A DNA stretch of 39,576 bases, from IMG/VR virus record IMGVR_UViG_3300017991_000208, positions 1-39,576 of that record; one strand, given 5' to 3'. The notes under the pieces are model-generated. The model saw nothing but the letters and a program-made list of their open reading frames with translations, did no database searches and was not told the DNA's origin. This stretch comes from a virus. The position numbers were made by a program, and so were the translations under genes. This document shows, one piece after another, positions 35,355 to 39,576 of this stretch; positions within the stretch are counted from its first letter, which is position 1; each line of letters starts with the position of its first letter.

Positions 35355-35600
35355 TCACTTATTTAATTTTTTCATTACTCTTTCGGGAGTGATATCTGAG
35401 AATACTTTTTTATTCATTTTTGAATTTTGAGTTTTATCTTCTATCGGAATTAATTCTTCAGCATCAATTAACTGTAATTGACGATGAGCTTCTTCAACTT
35501 TAGCGCATGCTTCTTGTACTTTTTTATTAGCTTCTGTAAAATGAAACCATACACCAATTATATCGTCGTACACCCATATCCAATACTTATGTATTCTCAT
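35355..35600 (-). CDS. Hypothetical protein (81 aa)
   Basis: MRIHKYWIWVYDDIIGVWFH, with an aromatic-rich start, then a helix (FTEANKKVQEACAKVEEAHR), and a polar end. No motif. AAAGG upstream. Downstream of the 50-residue gene and in front of the zinc-type gene. Function unknown. Confidence 0.55.
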   Translation of the reverse strand: MRIHKYWIWVYDDIIGVWFHFTEANKKVQEACAKVEEAHRQLQLIDAEELIPIEDKTQNSKMNKKVFSDITPERVMKKLNK

Positions 35601-35617
35601 AATATTTTTCCTTTAAA

Positions 35618-35770
35618 TTATTTATTTTTTTCTTTTTCTTTTAAAATTTCATTTACTATATCATTAGTCATATCTTTTTGAGGCAATGGCATTGTAAGAT
35701 CACCAAAATCTTTATCAACATCCCATTGATTTAAAAGAATACCATCATCTGATATTAATGTTAATTTCAT
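35618..35770 (-). CDS. Small protein (50 aa), first gene after a 57-bp repeat
   Basis: MKLTLISDDGILLNQWDVDK then DFGDLTMPLPQKDMTNDIVN and a charged helix. ATG 35770 has AAGGAG upstream. It is the first gene after copy B of the 57-bp promoter repeat, just as the 300-residue gene follows copy A. No motif; function unknown. Confidence 0.65.
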   Translation of the reverse strand: MKLTLISDDGILLNQWDVDKDFGDLTMPLPQKDMTNDIVNEILKEKEKNK

Positions 35771-35785
35771 AATATTTTCTCCTTT

Positions 35786-35842
35786 TTATTATTATAATAC
35801 CAAGAAGCAACGAAATAGTTAACCGACTATTTTATTTATTTT
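35786..35842 (-). promoter_or_regulatory. 57-bp repeat containing an extended -10 promoter (copy B)
   Basis: Perfectly identical to 16231-16287. Minus strand: palindrome AAATAGT-CGGTTA-ACTATTT, -35 TTAACT (35817-35822), 17-bp spacer, TGG extension and -10 TATTAT (35794-35799). It stands between the terminase stop and the ATG of a 50-residue gene. Two promoters with one sequence point to co-regulated accessory operons. Confidence 0.65.
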
Positions 35843-35850
35843 TGGCTGTT

Positions 35851-37776
35851 TTATAGAAGTGGATGTTCTTTAATGATATTCTCAGGCGTATCTGAAGATC
35901 CCTGGATCACTCCAGCAGACGTTGTTTTATAGATGTTATATAACTTATCAAACCCAATCTTTGCGTAATTGTCAGCATGTGCATAATGATCTTGTCCAGT
36001 CTTTCCTACAACTTCATATAACGCACCAGTCTTATCATCAATATATTTTTCTACGACTAAATTTGCATGATGCTCTACAAAATCTTCTATATTATTATCT
36101 AATCTTGGAAATGAAACTCTTTTTTCTTCGTATTCTTGAATTAATAGTTTAAATGTTCCAACTCTAGAAACTGTTATCGTCATCGCTCTTTCATTTACTA
36201 TAGGTGTTATTAGTTCTCTTTTTCTTTTTTGCCGCTGTATTTCGCCTGTATCATAAAAACACCCATAAGATTTTGTTGGAAATCTTCTAACAAGATACGA
36301 GTTTCTATCTACACCTATTCCATTAGCATCATTTATTATTATTTTAGCTCCAAAAAATTCGCATATTTGTTCTACTCTTTTTACATGTTCTGTTTGTAAA
36401 CCATGAAATCCATGCTTTCTTAAACTTTCATCGTCTATTTTTTCTACGTATATTACTTTAGAGTCTTTCATGTCTGGAGGAAAACCATTTGCTCTAACTA
36501 CTACCCAACTTGTTTCTCCCCAGTCAACGCCAACACTTACATTTTTTGCCATCCCTATTTTTCTATATTGATTTACAAACGTTCTATCTTGACATTGTTC
36601 AAAAAGATCTCTTGTTAATTTTGACTCAGGACTCACATACGCATATCCCATTACTTCATTCCAGAATTGATGCAAGAATCTAAATGTATGATATTTGTAT
36701 AATATTTCTTTTCCTGTTTTCCATGCTAACATCATATATGTAACTCTATATGATGATCTTGTAAGTCTTAAATGAGGTTTTTTTGAAATCCATCTTGAAG
36801 TTTTCAAATAAAATTGACTGTTTTTATCTATATACTCTCCACAATATTTACACCCTATATATACTTTATCTAATTTTTTTATATACTCAGGACTATTTGT
36901 ATCAGTATTATCTAATTCAAAAAAATTACATAGATTTTCTGGAAATTCCATTATTTGTTCTTTCTTACAACGAGGACAAGTTATATACCATTCATATTGA
37001 CATCCTTTCTTAAACGCTCCGTCTATTCCACTATTTGGAAATTTCGGAGTTGATATTCTAGCTCTTCTCGCTAATTCACTATGAGAAGTAGACTCTGAAT
37101 ATATATCCTCTATTTGTGGATTTTGACTTTCATATTCATCAAACGTTATTTTATCTGAAGACGGACCTCGTCCTTGATAATCAGTCCATGAACTATCTAC
37201 TGTATAAAAACTTCCATTTATAAAAGACTTAGAAGTTAAATTAAAAGGTTTTTTTACTAACCTTACTATTCTTGGAGATCTTTCTACTGCAATAGTTATC
37301 TTTTCTCTTGCCATCTTTTCAGACATTCCACTTGTAGGAAAAATATGTCTTACATTAGTATATGGCCTTGAACAGCATAAATATAAATTTTCATTTATCT
37401 CGCTTTCGCTAAATTCACTCTGACGACACTTGATGATAGATTTATCTTTCGACTTATCATTTATATATTGTGTCAAATATGGACGATGAGCTGCTGTAAG
37501 TTTTGTATCTTTTTCTCCAAGCATCATTTCGACATCAGCATTCTTATAATTAAAAGGATTTCCTTTAAGTATTCTATTTGATTCTACCCATTCTTGAAGA
37601 TTCCCTTTTCCTCTAGCAAACTCATTATATTCGTCTAATCCTATTCCAAATCCGTCGAATAACTTTGATGCTTCGTCAGAAATATTATCTTTATAATCAA
37701 TATTCAATAAATCATTTAAATCTTTTAATGCAGATTGTGGAGAAGTCTTATCTATATCGATAGTAGATTTTTTCAT
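35851..37776 (-). CDS. Terminase large subunit (641 aa)
   Basis: ATPase: IIKCRQSEFSESEINENLYL (about 116-135) takes the Walker A place and KITFDEYESQ (211-220) the Walker B. Four cysteines, C269/C272 (CPRCKK) and C311/C314 (CKYCGE), form a zinc-binding insert. Nuclease: VSVGVDWGETSW (aspartate 420), IIINDANGIG, and HYAHADNYAKIG near the C-terminus give an RNase H-type acidic centre. Length and zinc insert fit a GpA/large terminase of myovirus type. Walker A lacks the usual glycine (KCRQSEFSES). I prefer ATG 37776, but a TTG at 37782, overlapping the previous stop (ATTGA), would add two residues. Residue numbers are from the TTG form. It packages DNA through the portal. Confidence 0.85.
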   Translation of the reverse strand: MKKSTIDIDKTSPQSALKDLNDLLNIDYKDNISDEASKLFDGFGIGLDEYNEFARGKGNLQEWVESNRILKGNPFNYKNADVEMMLGEKDTKLTAAHRPYLTQYINDKSKDKSIIKCRQSEFSESEINENLYLCCSRPYTNVRHIFPTSGMSEKMAREKITIAVERSPRIVRLVKKPFNLTSKSFINGSFYTVDSSWTDYQGRGPSSDKITFDEYESQNPQIEDIYSESTSHSELARRARISTPKFPNSGIDGAFKKGCQYEWYITCPRCKKEQIMEFPENLCNFFELDNTDTNSPEYIKKLDKVYIGCKYCGEYIDKNSQFYLKTSRWISKKPHLRLTRSSYRVTYMMLAWKTGKEILYKYHTFRFLHQFWNEVMGYAYVSPESKLTRDLFEQCQDRTFVNQYRKIGMAKNVSVGVDWGETSWVVVRANGFPPDMKDSKVIYVEKIDDESLRKHGFHGLQTEHVKRVEQICEFFGAKIIINDANGIGVDRNSYLVRRFPTKSYGCFYDTGEIQRQKRKRELITPIVNERAMTITVSRVGTFKLLIQEYEEKRVSFPRLDNNIEDFVEHHANLVVEKYIDDKTGALYEVVGKTGQDHYAHADNYAKIGFDKLYNIYKTTSAGVIQGSSDTPENIIKEHPLL

Positions 37777-37778
37777 AT

Positions 37779-38267
37779 TCAATTTTTTTTATTTTCTTTT
37801 TCACTTTCAATAACGTTTTTAACTGTATTTAACATATTTTCAAATTGCGATATACTTTGATGCTTCAAACATATTTGATTCTTCTTTGATTCGTCTTGTT
37901 CAGTATCAAACCATAATCCTTCTGAATTTTTTAAATCACTCAATGCTCTTGATCCAACTATATAAAATTGAGACATTATTCTTAATAAATCTAAAACTTT
38001 ATATTTTTCGATATCTATTCCTATTTTTTTAAGTTTATTTTCTAATATCATCAATAAATTTTCTATCGAAATCTTTTCTATTAAATCTTCTTTTCTTAAA
38101 AATATCAATACGTTCTCGAATCCCGCGCTCCTTAACTCTTCTAACAAAAAATTCATTTCTAACATTGATACTTCTGGTGAACACTCTTTAAATATCAATA
38201 CATCATCTTCTTTTATTTTTAATTTCTGTACAGATTCTATAAGTTTAATTATTATTTTTTGATTCAT
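37779..38267 (-). CDS. Protein upstream of the terminase (162 aa), small-terminase candidate
   Basis: Starts MNQKIIIKLIESVQKLKIKE. Mixed alpha/beta: EVSMLEMNFLLEELRSAGFE, NVLIFLRKEDLIEKISIENL, a long helical part and a basic/lysine tail. No helix-turn-helix or other DNA-binding motif can be recognised. Gene order (directly before large terminase, stop coupled to it) is that of a small terminase or an accessory factor, but that is inference. Confidence 0.55.
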   Translation of the reverse strand: MNQKIIIKLIESVQKLKIKEDDVLIFKECSPEVSMLEMNFLLEELRSAGFENVLIFLRKEDLIEKISIENLLMILENKLKKIGIDIEKYKVLDLLRIMSQFYIVGSRALSDLKNSEGLWFDTEQDESKKNQICLKHQSISQFENMLNTVKNVIESEKENKKN

Positions 38268-38574
38268 TTTTTTCTTTAGCTATTTTCTCTCTTTCTTTTT
38301 CGATATTCTTTTTTGCTTTTTCTTCTTCTAATTTAAATTTTGCACGTTGTTCTTTTCTTACGTTATATCCTTTTTCTAATTGTTCAAAAGGAATTTTACT
38401 CATAATTTGAGCTACTTTATTTGTAGTATTCATTTCTTCAGCAAATAAATTATAATACTGATCCCACACTTTTGACATCCATACGTCCATTGAAAAATGA
38501 TCACCAATTCCATTTTTGTCTAACCATTTAATAAAATCATCAAATACTTTTTCTTTAAGTTCTTTAGCTTTCAT
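38245..38574 (-). CDS. Helical charged protein (109 aa), terminase-region
   Basis: MKAKELKEKVFDDFIKWLDK, GDHFSMDVWMSKVWDQYYNL, and a C-terminal lysine/glutamate coiled coil (KFKLEEEKAKKNIEKEREKI). An all-helical protein near the terminase; a small-terminase role (DNA recognition by helices) is possible but not shown. It overlaps both neighbours by 11-23 bases. Confidence 0.55.
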   Translation of the reverse strand: MKAKELKEKVFDDFIKWLDKNGIGDHFSMDVWMSKVWDQYYNLFAEEMNTTNKVAQIMSKIPFEQLEKGYNVRKEQRAKFKLEEEKAKKNIEKEREKIAKEKNESKNNN

Positions 38575-38725
38575 CGATATTCTCCTTCTTTTTAATTTCT
38601 ATTCTTGTAAATAAGTTACATTTCAGACATTGATATTGTCTATACCGTTTTTTATCTTTATCAATTTTAATTCCAATAAACTTAATTAACTGTGTTTTAC
38701 AATGCTTACATTTTGGTTGATTCAT
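38564..38725 (-). CDS. Small zinc-ribbon protein (53 aa)
   Basis: MNQPKCKHCKTQLIKFIGIK then CLKCNLFTRIEI. C6/C9 and C33/C36 make a zinc ribbon, with a basic strand between. The start overlaps the membrane-protein stop (ATGA) and the end overlaps the next gene. Function unknown. Confidence 0.75.
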   Translation of the reverse strand: MNQPKCKHCKTQLIKFIGIKIDKDKKRYRQYQCLKCNLFTRIEIKKKENIDES

Positions 38726-38985
38726 TTCTCTTCTTCCTTATCTTTATTTACATTAACTTTTATAAATTTCTTCTTATCTAAACCTTCTCTAAAATAATCA
38801 ATAATCATAACAATTAAAAAAAACACAAAAAAAAGTTCTACAATGCTAAAAACTATTACTAAAATAATCTTCAACCAAGCAATATTAATAAATTTCAATG
38901 ATATAAATGAAAATATAAAAGCAATAGCAAAATAAAATGCACCCCAAAAAATTAATCGTTGATATTCATTTCTTTTTATTATCAT
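38722..38985 (-). CDS. Two-pass membrane protein (87 aa)
   Basis: MIIKRNEYQRLIFWGAFYFA then IAFIFSFISLKFINIAWLKI and VFSIVELFFVFFLIVMIIDY: hydrophobic stretches suggest two or three helices, ending in a basic tail (KKFIKVNVNKDKEEEK). Not a recognised holin. It overlaps both neighbours (the zinc-cluster frame ends inside it). Function unknown. Confidence 0.6.
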   Translation of the reverse strand: MIIKRNEYQRLIFWGAFYFAIAFIFSFISLKFINIAWLKIILVIVFSIVELFFVFFLIVMIIDYFREGLDKKKFIKVNVNKDKEEEK

Positions 38986-39157
38986 TTCTTTTCTTCCTTA
39001 CATTTCGTATTTTTTTAGTACATTTTTCACAATAATGATATCCACTACAATCACAATATATTACTTCATCATCTCGTAAATCTTCATCACAACAATCACA
39101 AGCTACTATATCATCACTACATCGAGAACATGTTTCAACTTCTCTTGTTAATATTTT
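38966..39157 (-). CDS. Cysteine-rich zinc-cluster segment without a normal start codon
   Basis: The frame reads ETCSRCSDDIVACDCCDED, then YCDCSGYHYCEKCTKK: cysteines at C10/C13, C20/C22/C23, C35/C37, then H41 and C43/C46 (counting from 39157). This is a cross-brace zinc module, so the frame is surely coding, yet it contains no ATG, GTG or TTG before the cysteines. It begins where the DUF3310 gene ends (AAA AAG TAA A): a +1 shift at that stop would fuse DUF3310 to it, or a non-AUG start (ATA 39154) could be used. Coordinates are the open segment after the DUF3310 stop shift. Confidence 0.45.
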   Translation of the reverse strand, partial: KILTREVETCSRCSDDIVACDCCDEDLRDDEVIYCDCSGYHYCEKCTKKIRNVRKKRNDNKKK

Positions 39158-39404
39158 ACTTTTTATTAATCGTCCCGTCTTCTCTCTCCATTTTGTTGAT
39201 ATATCTATTCAAATACCATTGTGCTTTTTTAAGATCTTCTAATTGATTACTTTTTATTTTATGTCTTGAAATATATTTTATAACATTACCTAAGTGAAAT
39301 CCTAAATCCCAATCTTCTATTACATCAATAGTTTCAAATTGGCCCGAAATATAATGTCTAGGATGATTTATATTGTCCGTTTTCTTTTCTTTCTTTTCTA
39401 ACAT
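39156..39404 (-). CDS. DUF3310 protein (82 aa)
   Basis: MLEKKEKKTDNINHPRHYIS then GQFETIDVIEDWDLGFHLGN, VIKYISRHKIKSNQLEDLKK and AQWYLNRYI match the DUF3310 pattern (NHP.HY..G..E.IDVI......F.LGN.IKYI.R...K...EDL.KA.WYL.R.I). DUF3310 proteins are common in phages and have been linked by annotation to nucleotide kinase-like roles without firm evidence. A TTG three bases upstream (39407) could also start it. Ends at AAA AAG TAA where a frameshift could extend it. Confidence 0.85.
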   Translation of the reverse strand: MLEKKEKKTDNINHPRHYISGQFETIDVIEDWDLGFHLGNVIKYISRHKIKSNQLEDLKKAQWYLNRYINKMEREDGTINKK

Positions 39405-39516
39405 CAATTTCTGCCTCTATAAATCTTTTTATTTTTTCTCCTGATGTTTTATTATATAGATCTATTAGTTCATTATCAGTAAGTTCTTTTAATTTATATA
39501 AATCTTTATCTTTCAT
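39358..39516 (-). CDS. Small charged protein (52 aa)
   Basis: MKDKDLYKLKELTDNELIDL then YNKTSGEKIKRFIEAEIDVR, charged and helical. ATG 39516 has AAGGA upstream; an ATG at 39531 is in frame too. It overlaps the DUF3310 start by 47 bases in a different frame, which is large but both have good signals. Function unknown. Confidence 0.5.
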   Translation of the reverse strand: MKDKDLYKLKELTDNELIDLYNKTSGEKIKRFIEAEIDVRKERKENGQYKSS

Positions 39517-39527
39517 ATTATCCTTAT

Positions 39528-39576
39528 TCATGTATTGATATAACTAGATAAACCTTCAAAAACATCAAACCCAGAA
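39528..39576 (-). CDS. C-terminal fragment of an upstream gene (runs off the window)
   Basis: Only the last 15 residues are visible (SGFDVFEGLSSYINT and stop). Its stop overlaps a following ATG (ATGA arrangement). Too short to assign a family. Confidence 0.5.
   Translation of the reverse strand, partial: SGFDVFEGLSSYINT

Noticed and set aside
1-39576. tRNA genes or integrase/attachment sites
   Set aside because: I found no cloverleaf with a proper T-arm and anticodon, and no recombinase motif. TTC-rich stretches near 33.1 and 33.25 kb do not fold as tRNA.

Overview
This window is part of an AT-rich tailed-phage genome (or prophage) with a contractile-tail (myovirus-like) head/neck module. 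Every gene I can support lies on the minus strand, so the map reads from base 39576 down to base 1. Genes are tightly packed, with many ATGA-type stop/start overlaps and strong AAGGAGG-like ribosome binding sites. I see no tRNA, CRISPR array, insertion sequence, integrase or lysis gene, and no host gene. The host cannot be named from the sequence. One cargo gene has a clean Sec-type signal peptide.

Layout in transcription order. (1) 39.6-35.85 kb: a DUF3310 gene, small zinc-ribbon and membrane proteins, two unknown genes in the usual small-terminase position, and the large terminase. (2) 35.8-28.6 kb: about 25 very small accessory genes (zinc ribbons, membrane peptides, two YopX paralogues, three tandem paralogues), interrupted by a GC-rich segment at 33.08-33.30 kb that looks like a structured RNA. 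(3) 28.4-18 kb: portal, a sigma-70-like factor, a DUF5661 protein, several cargo-like proteins, a pyrophosphatase-like polyvalent protein, a MuF-type minor head protein and a 1128-residue multidomain protein. Many of these share short modular tags. (4) 18-13.6 kb: small accessory genes including a YegP-like protein, a JAMM/MPN-like protein, a zinc ribbon and a DNA glycosylase-like protein with an inserted zinc ribbon. (5) 13.4-0 kb: prohead protease, scaffold, major capsid protein, two small head proteins, two paralogous fibre-like proteins, head-tail adaptors, neck and tail-completion proteins, and the start of a sheath-like protein.

Regulation is unusually readable. Two near-consensus sigma-70 promoters (13.5 and 28.5 kb) carry the same palindrome 7 bp upstream of the -35. 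Each is followed by a strong intrinsic terminator placed before the first gene (protease and portal operons), which suggests attenuation or antitermination. A perfect 57-bp repeat at 16.23 and 35.79 kb contains an extended -10 promoter whose -35 overlaps another palindrome. Intrinsic terminators follow the capsid gene and the first small decoration-like genes.

The most interesting system is the tagged cargo cluster (18-26.7 kb). A sigma factor, a metallopeptidase/ADP-ribosyltransferase/ParB-like protein, a pyrophosphatase-like protein and several unknown proteins carry the same short modules next to the portal, MuF and prohead-protease genes. My inference is that these proteins are packaged in the capsid and delivered with the DNA. 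A virion-carried sigma factor would be notable.
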